Shown here: positions 45,727 to 55,583 of the stretch, piece after piece
Numbering within the stretch: position 1 is the stretch's first letter
Layout: every line of letters starts with the position of its first letter
Assembly (NCBI RefSeq): GCF_001922345.1
Contig: NZ_CP018811.1
Coordinates: 3,782,001 to 3,846,000 of the forward strand
Direction of reading: 5' to 3'
DNA: 64,000 bases
Origin: Paraburkholderia sp. SOS3
GTDB taxonomy: Bacteria > Pseudomonadota > Gammaproteobacteria > Burkholderiales > Burkholderiaceae
Notes under the pieces: generated by a model
What the model was told of the DNA's origin: nothing
Seen by the model: the letters and a program-made list of their open reading frames with translations, nothing else
Databases searched by the model: none
Position numbers and translations under genes: made by a program

Positions 45727-46884
45727 ATGAAAGTCATCTTCTCGCGCGATTTTGTTGCGCTCATTCTGAGCGTCGCCGTGGTCGGGCTCGGCATGGGCGC
45801 CACGCTTCCGCTGACCGCGCTCGCCCTCACCGGCGCGGGCTACGGCACCGATATCGTCGGCCTGCTGACTGCGGCGCAAGCGGGCGGCGGGCTCGCCGCC
45901 GTGCCGCTGACCGGCTGGGTCGGCGCGCGCTTTTCGGGCCGTCAGGTGATCGTCGGCGCCGTGCTCGCGGTAGCGCTCGCCACTGCGTCGATGCAAGTCA
46001 CGACGAATCTGTTGGTCTGGGCCGTGTTGCGCGTCGTCTGCGGCTTCGCGCTGATGCTGCTCTTCACGTTCGGCGAGGCCTGGGTCAACCAGCTCGCCGA
46101 CGACGCGTCGCGCGCCCGCGTGATCGCGATCTACGCGACGAACTTCACGTTGTTCCAGATGGCCGGACCCGTGCTCGTCAGCCGCATCGCGCCGTTCGCC
46201 GCCTCGCGCTTTCTCGTATGCGGCGCGATTTTTCTGCTCGCGCTGCCGATGCTCGCGGCCATGCGCGCGACGCGGCGCGCCGCCGGCGAACCCGAACCGC
46301 ACGGCAACTGGCGGCACGTGCTGCCGCAGATGCCCGCGCTCGTGATCGGCACCGGCTTTTTCGCCCTGTTCGATACGCTCGCGCTGTCGCTGATCCCGCT
46401 CTTTGCGATGACACACGGCTTCACCGCGAGCGTCGCCGTGCTGTTCGCATCGGCGATGCTGCTCGGCGACACGACGCTGCAATTGCCGATTGGCTGGCTC
46501 GCCGATCATCTGGGTCGCGAGCGCGTGCATATCGGCGCGGCCGTGGTCGTCGTGGTGTTGCTCGCGCTGTTGCGCTGGGCGGTCGCCGTGCCGTGGCTGT
46601 GCTGGCCGTTGCTTTACGTGCTGGGCGGCGCGGCCGGGGCGATCTATACGCTGTCGCTCGTCGCCTGCGGCGAGCGCTTTCGCGGCGCGGCGCTCGTGTC
46701 CGCGAGTTCGCTTGTCGGTGCGTCGTGGAGCGTCGCGAGCTTCGGCGGCCCGCTCATTGCCGGCGCGTTGATGCAACACGTCGGCAACGATGCGCTGATC
46801 GGCGTGCTGCTCGCAAGTGCGCTCGCGTTTCTCGGCGCCGCGGTATGGGAACGGCGCCGCGGCGCGGTGCGGGCGTTGCAGTAG
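45727..46884 (+). CDS. MFS transporter (YcaD-like)
   Basis: 385 residues with twelve predicted spans. The opening SRDFVALILSVAVVGLGMGA and the blocks GYGTDIVGLLTAAQAGGGLA, GEAWVNQLADDASRARVIAI and PIGWLADHLGRERVHIGAAV match the YcaD/YfkF-type branch. The substrate is unknown. It sits directly after another MFS gene and converges with fahA (28 bases between stops). Confidence 0.88.
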   Translation: MKVIFSRDFVALILSVAVVGLGMGATLPLTALALTGAGYGTDIVGLLTAAQAGGGLAAVPLTGWVGARFSGRQVIVGAVLAVALATASMQVTTNLLVWAVLRVVCGFALMLLFTFGEAWVNQLADDASRARVIAIYATNFTLFQMAGPVLVSRIAPFAASRFLVCGAIFLLALPMLAAMRATRRAAGEPEPHGNWRHVLPQMPALVIGTGFFALFDTLALSLIPLFAMTHGFTASVAVLFASAMLLGDTTLQLPIGWLADHLGRERVHIGAAVVVVVLLALLRWAVAVPWLCWPLLYVLGGAAGAIYTLSLVACGERFRGAALVSASSLVGASWSVASFGGPLIAGALMQHVGNDALIGVLLASALAFLGAAVWERRRGAVRALQ

Positions 46885-46912
46885 CGCCAGCCCGTCGCGC
46901 GCTCGACGCTTT

Positions 46913-48247
46913 TCATACTCTTGCCGGCAAGACCTCGCCGACACACGTGCCGAAGCCCACGCGATACCCGTCGCCCTGACACCATCCGGCCAGCGTCAGC
47001 TCGTCGCCATCGTCGATAAACGTGCGCGTGCCGCCTTCTTCGAGCTCGAGCGGTTTTTTCCCGTTCCACGTCAACTCGAGCAGGCTGCCGTACGAATCGG
47101 CGGTCGGCCCGCTGATCGTCCCGGACCCCATCAGATCGCCGACCCGAGTATTGCAGCCCGACACCGTGTGATGCGCGAGCTGCTGCGCCATCGTCCAGTA
47201 CATATGGCGGAAGTTCGTGCGGGCGATCGTCGTCGCACGACGCGCGTTGCGCGCGCGCATGCGCACCTCGAGTTCGATATCGAACCCATGCCTGCCGTCC
47301 GGACGATGCCGCAGATACTCGAGCGGCGCCGGCTCCTGCGTCGGCTGCGCGACACGAAACGGTTCGAGCGCGTCGAGCGTGACGATCCACGGCGAAATGG
47401 TCGTGGCAAACGTCTTCGAGTTGAACGGGCCGAGCGGCACGTATTCCCATTGCTGGATATCGCGTGCGCTCCAGTCGTTGAGCAGCACCATGCCGAAGAT
47501 ATGGTCTTGCGCCTCGGCGCACGCAATCGGCTCGCCGAGCGCATTGCCGCGCCCGACGATAAAGCCGGTTTCGAGCTCGATATCGAGCTTGCGGCACGCG
47601 CCGAATACCGGGCGCGGCGTATCGGGCAGTTTCAGCTGGCCATTGGGCCGCCGCACCGGCGTGCCGCTTACGACCACCGACGACGCGCGCCCGTTGTATC
47701 CGATCGGGATCTCGAGCCAGTTCGGCAGCAACGCGTTGGCCGGGTCGCGGAACATCGAGCCGACATTCGTCGCATGCTCCTTCGACGAATAGAAGTCCGT
47801 GTAGCCGGGAATCTCGACCGGAAGATGCAGCGTCGCCTCCGACATCGGGACGAATACGCGCGCTTTCAGCGCGTCGTCGTCGCGCAGGCGCGGGTTGCCG
47901 CGCTCGAGAAGCGCGCTCAGTTGCACGCGCACGCTGCGCCACGCGTCGCGGCCAAGCGCAATGAATGCGTTCAGCGAATCTCGCGCGAATACGCTTGCAT
48001 CGTGGTGCGAGGCGCCATGCGCGCCCGGCGATGCGGCAGTCAGCAGACCTGCGCTTTCGAGCGCGGCGAGATCGACGATCAGGTTGCCGATCGCCACGCC
48101 CGCGCGCCGCGCATGACTGTTCCGGTCGCTGAACACGCCGAACGGCAGGTTCTGAATCGGGAAATCGCAGATCGGATCGTTGGCGGTCTCGACCCAGCTT
48201 CTGCGCGACGCATCGAGCGTAGCCTGAAGTTCGCCACCGATACTCAT
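46913..48247 (-). CDS. fahA: Fumarylacetoacetase
   Basis: 444 residues; the start ATG at 48247 overlaps the hmgA stop by four bases (ATGA). The N-terminal SH3-like domain is followed by the FAH catalytic domain. Metal and substrate residues lie in [19 protein letters not shown] (Asp, His), [14 protein letters not shown] (Glu pair) and [20 protein letters not shown] (Asp, Trp), and the end [18 protein letters not shown] is complete. It hydrolyses 4-fumarylacetoacetate to fumarate and acetoacetate, the last step of tyrosine/homogentisate degradation. Second gene of the hmgA-fahA operon. Confidence 0.97.
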   Translation of the reverse strand: MSIGGELQATLDASRRSWVETANDPICDFPIQNLPFGVFSDRNSHARRAGVAIGNLIVDLAALESAGLLTAASPGAHGASHHDASVFARDSLNAFIALGRDAWRSVRVQLSALLERGNPRLRDDDALKARVFVPMSEATLHLPVEIPGYTDFYSSKEHATNVGSMFRDPANALLPNWLEIPIGYNGRASSVVVSGTPVRRPNGQLKLPDTPRPVFGACRKLDIELETGFIVGRGNALGEPIACAEAQDHIFGMVLLNDWSARDIQQWEYVPLGPFNSKTFATTISPWIVTLDALEPFRVAQPTQEPAPLEYLRHRPDGRHGFDIELEVRMRARNARRATTIARTNFRHMYWTMAQQLAHHTVSGCNTRVGDLMGSGTISGPTADSYGSLLELTWNGKKPLELEEGGTRTFIDDGDELTLAGWCQGDGYRVGFGTCVGEVLPARV

Positions 48248-49638
48248 TGCTGCTCCGCGTTGAAATGTTTCCTGAGACCTTGCCAGCACGCGGCGTAACC
48301 GGTTTGCAGTTGCGTGCTTTCGAGCGCGAGGCGCGTCGGCCGGATCAGCGTGCGCGTTTCGAACATGAACGCCATCGTGTCGCTCACCTTGTGCGGTTTC
48401 GTCGTGTCGCTGTGCGACGCTTTTTCGAAGGTTTCGGCATCGGGTCCGTGCCCCGACATGCAGTTGTGCAGACTCGCGCCGCCGGGCACGAAGCCTTCGG
48501 CCTTCGCGTCATAAGCGCCGTGCACGAGACCCATGAATTCGCTGGCGACGTTGCGGTGGAACCACGGCGGGCGAAACGTATCTTCAGCCGCGAGCCAGCG
48601 CGGCGGAAAGATCACGAAGTCGATCGTATCGACGCCTGGCGTATCGCTCGGCGATTGCAGCACGAGGAAAATCGACGGATCGGGATGATCGAAACTGATC
48701 GAGCCGATCGTATTGAAATGCCGCAGGTCGTATTTGTACGGCGCGTAGTTGCCGTGCCACGCGACGACGTCGAGCGGCGAATGATCGATATCGGCACGCC
48801 AAAGCTGGCCATTGAGCCTGGCGACCAGCTCGAACGCGCCTTCTCGATCTTCATAGGCCGCATGCGGTGTCAGGAAGTCGCGCGGGTTGGCAAGACCGTT
48901 CGAGCCGATCGGCCCGAGGTCGGGCAGCCGCAACAGCGCCCCGAAGTTCTCGCAGATATAGCCGCGCGCTTCGCCGTCCGGCAACGCGACGCTAAAGCGC
49001 ACGCCGCGCGGAATCACCGCGATTTCGAACGGCTCGACGTCGAGCTTGCCGAGTTCGGTGGCAATGGCGAGGCGCCCATGCTGCGGGACGATCAGCAGCT
49101 CGCCGTCGGCGCTGTAGAAAAAGCGCTCGTGCATCGAGCGGTTCGCCGCATACAGATGAATCGCGCAGCCGCTCATCGCTTCGGCAGCGCCGTTGCCGGC
49201 CCATGTCACCGTGCCGTCGACGAAGTCGGTCGGCTTCGACGGCATCGGCAGCGGATCCCAGCGCAACGGGTTCGGCGGCGTCGGCGGCACGCCCGTGAAG
49301 TTCGCGACGAGATGATCCGACGGCAACGGCGTGAACGGTCCATGCATCGCCGCCGGCCGGATGCGGTACAGCCACGAGCGCCGGTTCTGCCCGCGCGGTG
49401 CGGTGAACGCGGTGCCCGACAGCTGCTCGGCGTAGAGCCCGTACGGCGCGCGCTGCGGCGAGTTGCGGCCATGCGGCAGCGCGCCGGGCAGCGCTTCGGT
49501 TGCAAACTCGTTCGCGAAGCCGGATTGATAGTGCGCGTGAAGGTTCGGGTTGCCGCCCCGCTCGTCAGCCGGCTGCCGGGCGCCGCCGACGGCGCTTTGG
49601 CCCGCCGCGTCGCGCTCGGGCCGTGTCGATGTGGTCAT
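48244..49638 (-). CDS. hmgA: Homogentisate 1,2-dioxygenase
   Basis: 464 residues; GGAG lies before the ATG at 49638. Family blocks are [60 protein letters not shown] and [20 protein letters not shown]. The iron ligands are expected around [37 protein letters not shown] (Glu) and [16 protein letters not shown] (His). It opens the homogentisate ring to maleylacetoacetate in the cytoplasm. The maleylacetoacetate isomerase gene and hppD are not in the window. It diverges from the EAL-like gene. Confidence 0.97.
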   Translation of the reverse strand: MTTSTRPERDAAGQSAVGGARQPADERGGNPNLHAHYQSGFANEFATEALPGALPHGRNSPQRAPYGLYAEQLSGTAFTAPRGQNRRSWLYRIRPAAMHGPFTPLPSDHLVANFTGVPPTPPNPLRWDPLPMPSKPTDFVDGTVTWAGNGAAEAMSGCAIHLYAANRSMHERFFYSADGELLIVPQHGRLAIATELGKLDVEPFEIAVIPRGVRFSVALPDGEARGYICENFGALLRLPDLGPIGSNGLANPRDFLTPHAAYEDREGAFELVARLNGQLWRADIDHSPLDVVAWHGNYAPYKYDLRHFNTIGSISFDHPDPSIFLVLQSPSDTPGVDTIDFVIFPPRWLAAEDTFRPPWFHRNVASEFMGLVHGAYDAKAEGFVPGGASLHNCMSGHGPDAETFEKASHSDTTKPHKVSDTMAFMFETRTLIRPTRLALESTQLQTGYAACWQGLRKHFNAEQQ

Positions 49639-49923
49639 GTGAGTCTCCGTCGATCCGATTCCGATCGTTCGATTCCGTTGATTTACGAATGGTAAAACGA
49701 ATTACGATTAGTGAAAATCACGTAAACCCTGGGGATGCGTGCCCGCATCGATCGTTATGAGTAATTGGTCAGTCGCGATCCGGCGCCCGCTGCTACCATC
49801 GGAGAATGCGACGGCGCCGGTGCGGCAGCCGTCCTCTATTCGAATTCGAACGCGATTGATCGCTCCGCGAGGTCCCTGCGCGATCCCTGCGCGTCACATG
49901 CGTGCCACACCCTGCGCTCACCC
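49639..49923. promoter_or_regulatory. Divergent region hmgA / EAL-like gene
   Basis: 285 bases including an A+T-rich patch (about 49675-49730, with TTTACGAATGGTAAAACGAA and GATTAGTGAAAATCAC) that is likely to contain the hmgA promoter and operator. No matching regulator gene adjoins this region; the nearest, the IclR gene at 50858, is more naturally linked to gcdH. Confidence 0.4.
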
Positions 49924-50754
49924 ATGATCCCGTTGAACATTCCCGAACTCGTTGACCGCGCATCGACTCTTCCGTTTCTGCGCGAGCATTTGCGCATGGG
50001 CACCGGCGCCCATCGCGACAGCGCGGTCGCGCATTACGCCGACTTCGAAATCGGCAGCGCCTACGAGCCGATCTTCGACATCAGCGTGCATGCGCTCGCG
50101 CAGTCGCTGTCGTCGGAGCCGCAAAGCGCCGACCGCTTCGGCGACGAACTCGGCTTCCAGGCAGTCACGCAGCACCTGAACGGAACGCACATCGACGCGT
50201 TCGACCCGTTCGATCACGTGTCCGACGATCAGGAACTGGTCGCGCTCGATCGCATGTCACGCGGCATGCATGCGATCAACTTCTTCGGCGCGCAGCGGCA
50301 CGGGTTGCTGTTTCTGCGCGTGCACGAGCGTCTGCTGAAGAGCGTGCGCTACGACCACGGCCGGCACTTCTCGACGGTGCTGATCTCGTTCGGGATCAAT
50401 CCGTCGCGCATCGTGATCGAGCTGCCGCCGGCCGCCGTCGCGCATCGCACGTTTCTCGGCTATCTGACGAAGAGCTATCAGCACTACGGGTTCAAGGTGG
50501 CGGGGAATCTGCCGAACGCCGGGCAGATTCTGTCGGTGTCCGATATGGCGCGGCTCGATTTCGTCAAGATGGATGCGGGCGCCGCGCTGCGCGATGCGAT
50601 GGTGAAGCCGCTCGTCGGCTATGCGAACCGGCTGCGCATTCCGTTGATTTTCGATCGCGTCGCGACCGAAGCGCAGTTCGAGATGCTGCAGCAATACGAT
50701 GTGCGGTTCGTGCAGGGGCCGTTGTTTGCGGGTAGCGAGAATCGGGTGGCATGA
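49924..50754 (+). CDS. Degenerate EAL-domain protein
   Basis: 276 residues from the ATG at 49924. The fold is recognisable from EIGSAYEPIFDISVHALA (normally YQPIVD), VLISFGINPSRIVIELPPAA (normally VxELTE), DMARLDFVKMD (KLD-like) and RFVQGPLFAG (QGYxF-like). However, the EAL signature Glu is missing and the ELTE Glu is replaced by ELPP. The DDFGTGYSS loop is absent and the EGVET Glu is changed (DRVATEAQF). It is therefore unlikely to hydrolyse c-di-GMP and may bind a nucleotide or act through protein contacts. Monocistronic, divergent from hmgA. Confidence 0.8.
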   Translation: MIPLNIPELVDRASTLPFLREHLRMGTGAHRDSAVAHYADFEIGSAYEPIFDISVHALAQSLSSEPQSADRFGDELGFQAVTQHLNGTHIDAFDPFDHVSDDQELVALDRMSRGMHAINFFGAQRHGLLFLRVHERLLKSVRYDHGRHFSTVLISFGINPSRIVIELPPAAVAHRTFLGYLTKSYQHYGFKVAGNLPNAGQILSVSDMARLDFVKMDAGAALRDAMVKPLVGYANRLRIPLIFDRVATEAQFEMLQQYDVRFVQGPLFAGSENRVA

Positions 50755-50768
50755 AGGGCGACGTGAAG

Positions 50769-50820
50769 CGTTCGCCTGAAGGGTTCGCCTGAAGGGTTCG
50801 CCTGAAGGGTTCACCTGAAG
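50769..50820. repeat. 13-bp tandem repeat, four units
   Basis: Units CGTTCGCCTGAAG, GGTTCGCCTGAAG (twice) and GGTTCACCTGAAG follow one another directly after the EAL-like gene stop and before the converging iclR stop. A unit length of 13 is not a multiple of three, in keeping with its non-coding position. Confidence 0.85.
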
Positions 50821-50857
50821 GCACGCTGAAAACGGCCTGCGCGCGGCCTCTCGCGCG

Positions 50858-51643
50858 CTATGCTCGTCGAACCGTGTCGCCGAGCCGCCGCGCGAGCGCT
50901 TCGAGGCGCGGCGCGACACGCTCGCGAAACACGTCCTCCCCCATCGACGAGGCCGGGCCGCTGCAACTGAGCACGAGCCATCGTCGATCGCGCGGATCGC
51001 GAAACGGCACGGCGACCGCGTTGACGTCTTCGTGCCACGCGCGAAACGAATAACAGCAGCCGGCTGCTTCGAATGCGTCGACTTCGACGCGCGCGTCTTC
51101 CACCTGCGCCGCGCCGGAATCGCCCGCCGCCCGCGCGAGCTCCGCGAACAGCGCCTCGCGCACATCGACCGGCTGTACCGCGAGATACGCGCGCCCCATC
51201 GAACTCGTCAGCATCGACAGCCTGGAACCCGAAGCGAGCCCGAGCGTGAGCGCGGTCTCGCTGCGGATCGTCTCCAGATAGACCATATCGAGCCCGTCGC
51301 GGCAGCCGAGCGAGACGGCCGCGCCGACCTCGCGCGCGAACGCGCGCAGATGCGGCCGCGCCAGTTCGAGCGTGTCGGTGCCCGACAACAATGCGAAGCC
51401 AAGCGACAGCACACCCGCATCGAGCGCATATTTGCCGAGCGCCTCGTCGAAACGCAGATAGCCGAGCACCGTCAGGGTATAAGCAAGACGGTTGACGGTC
51501 GCTTTGGGCAAACCCGTGCGTTCGACGAAGTCGCGATTGCCGAGCAGCGTCTCGCCGGGCCGGAAAGCGCGCAGCAGATCGAGCCCGCGCGCGAGTGCTA
51601 CGACGAATTTACGCTCGTCGATCGAGGGTGCGGAGGCAGTCAT
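50858..51643 (-). CDS. IclR-family transcriptional regulator
   Basis: 261 residues (an ATG four codons earlier is possible). The winged helix-turn-helix is at about residues 10-75 ([38 protein letters not shown]). The IclR effector domain follows, with [40 protein letters not shown] and the Cys-containing [17 protein letters not shown]. It diverges from gcdH with 114 bases between starts, so control of glutaryl-CoA dehydrogenase is likely (inference from the arrangement). Confidence 0.94.
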   Translation of the reverse strand: MTASAPSIDERKFVVALARGLDLLRAFRPGETLLGNRDFVERTGLPKATVNRLAYTLTVLGYLRFDEALGKYALDAGVLSLGFALLSGTDTLELARPHLRAFAREVGAAVSLGCRDGLDMVYLETIRSETALTLGLASGSRLSMLTSSMGRAYLAVQPVDVREALFAELARAAGDSGAAQVEDARVEVDAFEAAGCCYSFRAWHEDVNAVAVPFRDPRDRRWLVLSCSGPASSMGEDVFRERVAPRLEALARRLGDTVRRA

Positions 51644-51670
51644 CGGATGGTACACTCGAACGTCAATTGC

Positions 51671-51683
51671 AAAACATTGTTTC
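51671..51683. promoter_or_regulatory. Candidate IclR-type operator between iclR and gcdH
   Basis: The sequence AAAAC-ATT-GTTTC is an inverted repeat of the kind bound by KdgR/IclR-family regulators (AAAAC-N3/4-GTTTT-like). A second weaker repeat GTTTCGC-ACA-GCGGAAC overlaps it to the right (51679-51695). It sits about 30 bases before the iclR start and 75 bases before the gcdH start. Confidence 0.45.
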
Positions 51684-51757
51684 GCACAGCGGAACTCCAG
51701 TCAAGTCGTTCGTGTACCCGGCTTCAGGGCGACGATTCAGCATTCAGGAGATTCACC

Positions 51758-52945
51758 ATGGCGCGCGCGCATTTCCACTGGGACGACCCGCTGCTTTTCA
51801 ACCAGCAGCTCACCGACGAAGAACGCATGGTGCGCGATGCCGCCGCCGCGTACGCGCAGGACAAGCTGGCGCCGCGCGTGCTCGAAGCGTTTCGCCATGA
51901 AAAAACCGACGTCGCGATCTTTCGCGAGATGGGCGAACTGGGCCTGCTCGGCCCGACGATCCCCGAACAATACGGCGGCCCCGGGCTCAACTACGTGAGC
52001 TATGGGTTGATCGCGCGCGAAGTCGAGCGCATCGATTCCGGCTACCGGTCGATGATGTCCGTGCAATCGTCGCTCGTGATGGTGCCGATCTTCGAATTCG
52101 GCACGGACGCGCAGAAAGACAAATACCTGCCGAAGCTCGCAAGCGGCGAATGGATCGGCTGCTTCGGCCTGACCGAGCCGAACCATGGCTCGGACCCGGC
52201 CAATATGGTCACGCGCGCGAAGCAGGTCGACGGCGGCTATTCGCTGTCCGGCTCGAAGATGTGGATCACGAATTCGCCGATTGCCGATGTGTTCGTCGTA
52301 TGGGCGCAACTCGAGGAAAACGGCGAGGACGAGATTCGCGGCTTTATCCTCGAGAAAGGCTGGAAGGGTCTCAGCGCGCCCGCCATTCACGGCAAGATCG
52401 GGCTGCGCGCGTCGATCACCGGCGAAGTGGTGCTCGACGACGTCTTCGTACCCGAAGAAAACCTGCTGCCGGGCGTCAAGGGCCTGCGCGGGCCATTCAC
52501 GTGTCTGAACTCGGCGCGCTACGGCATCGCGTGGGGCGCGCTCGGCGCGGCCGAATCGTGCTGGCACACCGCGCGCCAGTACGTGCTCGACCGCAAGCAG
52601 TTCGGCCGGCCGCTCGCCGCGAACCAGTTGATCCAGAAAAAGCTCGCCGATATGCAGACCGAAATCACGCTCGGCCTGCAAAGCGTGCTGCGTCTTGGCC
52701 GCATGAAGGACGAAGGCACGGCGGCCGTCGAAATCACATCGATGATGAAGCGCAACTCATGCGGCAAGTCGCTCGAGATCGCGCGCACCGCGCGCGACAT
52801 GCTCGGCGGCAACGGTATCTCGGACGAGTTCGGCGTCGCGCGGCATCTCGTGAATCTCGAAGTCGTGAACACATACGAAGGCACGCACGATATCCACGCG
52901 CTGATTCTCGGGCGCGCGCAGACCGGGATTCAGGCGTTCTTTTAA
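51758..52945 (+). CDS. gcdH: Glutaryl-CoA dehydrogenase
   Basis: 395 residues; CAGGAG lies 7 bases before the ATG. Acyl-CoA dehydrogenase N-terminal, middle and C-terminal domains are complete. The GCDH-specific text includes [57 protein letters not shown] and [18 protein letters not shown]. The catalytic Glu block is [20 protein letters not shown]. It oxidises and decarboxylates glutaryl-CoA to crotonyl-CoA in lysine, tryptophan and glutarate breakdown, using FAD and an electron-transfer flavoprotein. The divergent IclR regulator and palindrome suggest induction by a pathway intermediate. Confidence 0.96.
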   Translation: MARAHFHWDDPLLFNQQLTDEERMVRDAAAAYAQDKLAPRVLEAFRHEKTDVAIFREMGELGLLGPTIPEQYGGPGLNYVSYGLIAREVERIDSGYRSMMSVQSSLVMVPIFEFGTDAQKDKYLPKLASGEWIGCFGLTEPNHGSDPANMVTRAKQVDGGYSLSGSKMWITNSPIADVFVVWAQLEENGEDEIRGFILEKGWKGLSAPAIHGKIGLRASITGEVVLDDVFVPEENLLPGVKGLRGPFTCLNSARYGIAWGALGAAESCWHTARQYVLDRKQFGRPLAANQLIQKKLADMQTEITLGLQSVLRLGRMKDEGTAAVEITSMMKRNSCGKSLEIARTARDMLGGNGISDEFGVARHLVNLEVVNTYEGTHDIHALILGRAQTGIQAFF

Positions 52946-53110
52946 GTTTGTTAACGGATTCGGATCGCTGGCGCGGTTTTTTAAGATTTGTCCAATACGC
53001 GCGGATGAAGCATCCGCTTAAGGTGTCGGCAGCATTTTTGTGATGCGCCGATTCCGATCTTCGACGCGGGGTCGACAGACAGACTCGGCGCCGACTGACC
53101 CGGAGACACC

Positions 53111-54346
53111 ATGAGCGAATCCGTCCGCCCCGCCGCGCAGCGTGGCCAGCGCGGCCTCACCGAATCGAGCTTTGCGCGGCCCGGTGCGCCCGCGCTGAGC
53201 GGGCCCGAGGGCATCCGCTTCGACTTCAACTACGGCTGCCGCGTGCGGGTGAGCGTCGACGGATGGCGCGTGCGGATGCTCGATCTCGACACGCACAACG
53301 TCGTGTTCGACGAAGCGGTTCGAGCCGGCGAGACGGTGACGAGCCGCCGCAAGTATTTCGTGCGCACGCTGCTGCAGGTGTTCGACGGCAACCGGCTCGT
53401 GTTCGAGCATGCCTTCGAGGCGCGCGCAAAGCCGGTGCTCGTGCGGCTCGCATCGGCCGCGCTCGGCGATTCGATCGCGTGGATGCCCGTGATCGACGCG
53501 TTTCGCGAGCAGCATCGTTGCGACTTGCATGTGGCGGTGCCGGCGCATCTGCAGCCGCTCTTTCGCGAAGGCTATCCGGCGCTGAAGCTCGTTGCCGATC
53601 GCGAGATTCAGTCGCTGGAAGCCGCCAGCGCGCCGTTCTACGCGACATACCATATCGGCCTGTTCTCCCCATACGACGAACGCGACCACCAGCCGACCGA
53701 CCCGCGCGTGAGCAGCATGCAGGACGCCGCCGCGTATATGCTCGGCGTGCCGCCCGGCGAGCGGCGGCCGCGGATCGTCGTCGCCGATACCTCGCGCCGT
53801 ATCGCCGAACCGTATGTCTGCATCGCGACGCAGGCGACCGCCCAATGCAAGTACTGGAACAACCCGCGCGGCTGGCCGACGCTGATCGCGCATCTGAAGC
53901 GGCTTGGCCTGCGCGTGCTGTGCATCGACCGCGATCGCGAGTACGGGCTGCCGGGCGCGCTGAACCGGATGCCCGAAGGCGCCGAGGACTTCACGGGCGA
54001 ACGTCCGCTGCAGGAACGCGCGAACCTGCTGATGCATGCCGAGTTTTTCGTCGGGCTCGGCAGCGGTCTGTCGTGGCTGGCATGGGCGGCCGGCACGCCG
54101 GTCGTGATGATCAGCGGCTTTTCGCATCCGAAGACCGAGTTCCACACGCCATGGCGCGTGATCAACTTCCACGCGTGCAATAGCTGCTTCAACGACACCG
54201 CGCACGAATTCGATGCCGACAACTTCAACTGGTGCCCGCGCCGGGCAGACGGCCGCACACAGCGGTTCCAGTGCACGGCGGCGATCAGTCCGGAGTTCGT
54301 GATACGAACGGTGGACAGTCTGATCGATGCGCGTTGTGCCGCCTGA
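53111..54346 (+). CDS. Autotransporter O-heptosyltransferase (BAHT/TibC family), orphan
   Basis: 411 residues. The family's N-terminal beta segment (GIRFDFNYGCRVRV…VSRRKYFVRTLLQVFD-like) is followed by a GT9-type domain: VLVRLASAALGDSIAWMPVI, EPYVCIATQATAQCKYWNNP, LLMHAEFFVGLGSGLSWLAW and PVVMISGFSHPKTEF. The terminal iron-finger cysteines are present (CNSC near residues 356-359, then C375 and C388 in NWCPRR and RFQC). Such enzymes add heptose to serines of self-associating autotransporters in the cytoplasm. No AIDA/TibA-type autotransporter is adjacent. Confidence 0.9.
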   Translation: MSESVRPAAQRGQRGLTESSFARPGAPALSGPEGIRFDFNYGCRVRVSVDGWRVRMLDLDTHNVVFDEAVRAGETVTSRRKYFVRTLLQVFDGNRLVFEHAFEARAKPVLVRLASAALGDSIAWMPVIDAFREQHRCDLHVAVPAHLQPLFREGYPALKLVADREIQSLEAASAPFYATYHIGLFSPYDERDHQPTDPRVSSMQDAAAYMLGVPPGERRPRIVVADTSRRIAEPYVCIATQATAQCKYWNNPRGWPTLIAHLKRLGLRVLCIDRDREYGLPGALNRMPEGAEDFTGERPLQERANLLMHAEFFVGLGSGLSWLAWAAGTPVVMISGFSHPKTEFHTPWRVINFHACNSCFNDTAHEFDADNFNWCPRRADGRTQRFQCTAAISPEFVIRTVDSLIDARCAA

Positions 54347-54381
54347 CTTTCCAGACGGGCTTTGAAAGCTGAACAGGAAAT

Positions 54382-54423
54382 GAAAAAGCCGGACTGCGGG
54401 AGCGGCTCACCCTCGGTCCGGCC
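54382..54423 (-). terminator. Rho-independent terminator of the peroxiredoxin gene
   Basis: On the minus strand GCCGGACCGAGGG pairs with CCCGCAGTCCGGC around a 9-base loop, then TTTTTCATTT follows. It lies 54 bases after the peroxiredoxin stop and 36 bases after the converging heptosyltransferase stop. Confidence 0.85.
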
Positions 54424-54476
54424 TGGCTTGTGCGTCTGTTCCTGCTTGTGCGCCTGTTTCGGCCGAGGCTTGCGGC

Positions 54477-55118
54477 TTACTTCAGGTTCGGCTGCGGCGT
54501 CATGCGCAGGTACGGCCGCAGCGCCTTGTAGCCCTTCGGGAATTTCTGTTTGATCACGTCCTCGTCCTTCAACGACGGCACGATCACCACGTCGTCGCCA
54601 TGATTCCAGTTGCCCGGCGTCGCGACCTGATAGTTGTCGGTTAGCTGTAGCGAGTCGATCACGCGCAGCACTTCGTCGAAATTGCGACCCGTGCTGGCCG
54701 GATACGTGATGATAAGGCGCACCTTCTTCTTCGGATCGATGATGAAGAGCGAACGCACCGTCAGCGTTTCGTTCGCGTTCGGGTGAATCATGTCGTAGAG
54801 TTCCGACACCTTGCGGTCGCCGTCGGCGAGGATCGGAAAACCGACGCTCGCGGCCTGCGTCTCGTTGATGTCCTTGATCCACTCGTTATGCGATTTCGCA
54901 CTGTCGACCGACAACGCGATGGTCTTCACGTTGCGCTTCTCGAACTCGCTCGCGAGCTTCGCAGTCAGGCCGAGTTCGGTCGTGCAGACCGGCGTAAAGT
55001 CGGCCGGATGCGAGAAAAGCACGCCCCAGCTATCGCCGAGCCACTCGTGGAATTTGATCCGGCCGATGCTCGAATCCTGTTCGAAATCGGGCGCGGTGTC
55101 GCCAAGCCGTAGACTCAT
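54477..55118 (-). CDS. 1-Cys peroxiredoxin (Prx6 family)
   Basis: 213 residues; AAGGAG is 7 bases before this ATG and an adjacent upstream ATG exists. The catalytic site is HPADFTPVCTTELGLTA, with the PVCTTE variant typical of the Prx6 (1-Cys) group. The Prx6 C-terminal extension is present, including PASTGRNFDEVLRVIDSLQL and KFPKGYKALRPYLRMTPQP. It reduces peroxides in the cytoplasm. Monocistronic, with its own terminator. The region upstream probably holds an oxidative-stress promoter, but no OxyR site was assigned. Confidence 0.95.
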   Translation of the reverse strand: MSLRLGDTAPDFEQDSSIGRIKFHEWLGDSWGVLFSHPADFTPVCTTELGLTAKLASEFEKRNVKTIALSVDSAKSHNEWIKDINETQAASVGFPILADGDRKVSELYDMIHPNANETLTVRSLFIIDPKKKVRLIITYPASTGRNFDEVLRVIDSLQLTDNYQVATPGNWNHGDDVVIVPSLKDEDVIKQKFPKGYKALRPYLRMTPQPNLK

Positions 55119-55583
55119 CATGCAACTCCTTTGAAGGTTCGCTCTGTCAATATCCGGATAAACCGAACCGGCCCGGCCGAGCGCAGCCGACGGTAACCGG
55201 AAAAAATTAAAGCATAACGGACGCCGGCTTGCGCGGCTAACGAACCGAGCGTCATACACATATGAGTTTTTTGTAATTTTCGTTGCGATGAGTGAAACTT
55301 AGCGGGACAGATCAGCTTCGCGGGCTAATAATGCAAGCGTGTCGATAAGGTGCGGCGCCATGCCGCTGCGGAAGGCCGGCGACGCGTGCTCGACGGGTTC
55401 GCGGTGTGCCCGCCGTGCGTTCTGGCAACGGCAATGTGTCGCTTGCTGTACGTTTATGGCGCGAACAGACGTCCGGGAACGGATTCTGCGTACCGCGGTG
55501 GTCCGCGTGTCGCCTGCCGCCCTCGCCAGCGGCGATTTCTTTGGTTACGATTTCACGCGTAGCGTGCACGAAGGGAGCAATCA
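55119..55583. other. Intergenic region without recognisable gene
   Basis: About 465 bases between the divergent peroxiredoxin and DUF883 genes. An A+T-rich stretch at about 55200-55300 (AAAAAATTAAAGCATAA; TATGAGTTTTTTGTAATTTT) is the likely promoter area. No coding frame or structured RNA was recognised. Confidence 0.5.
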
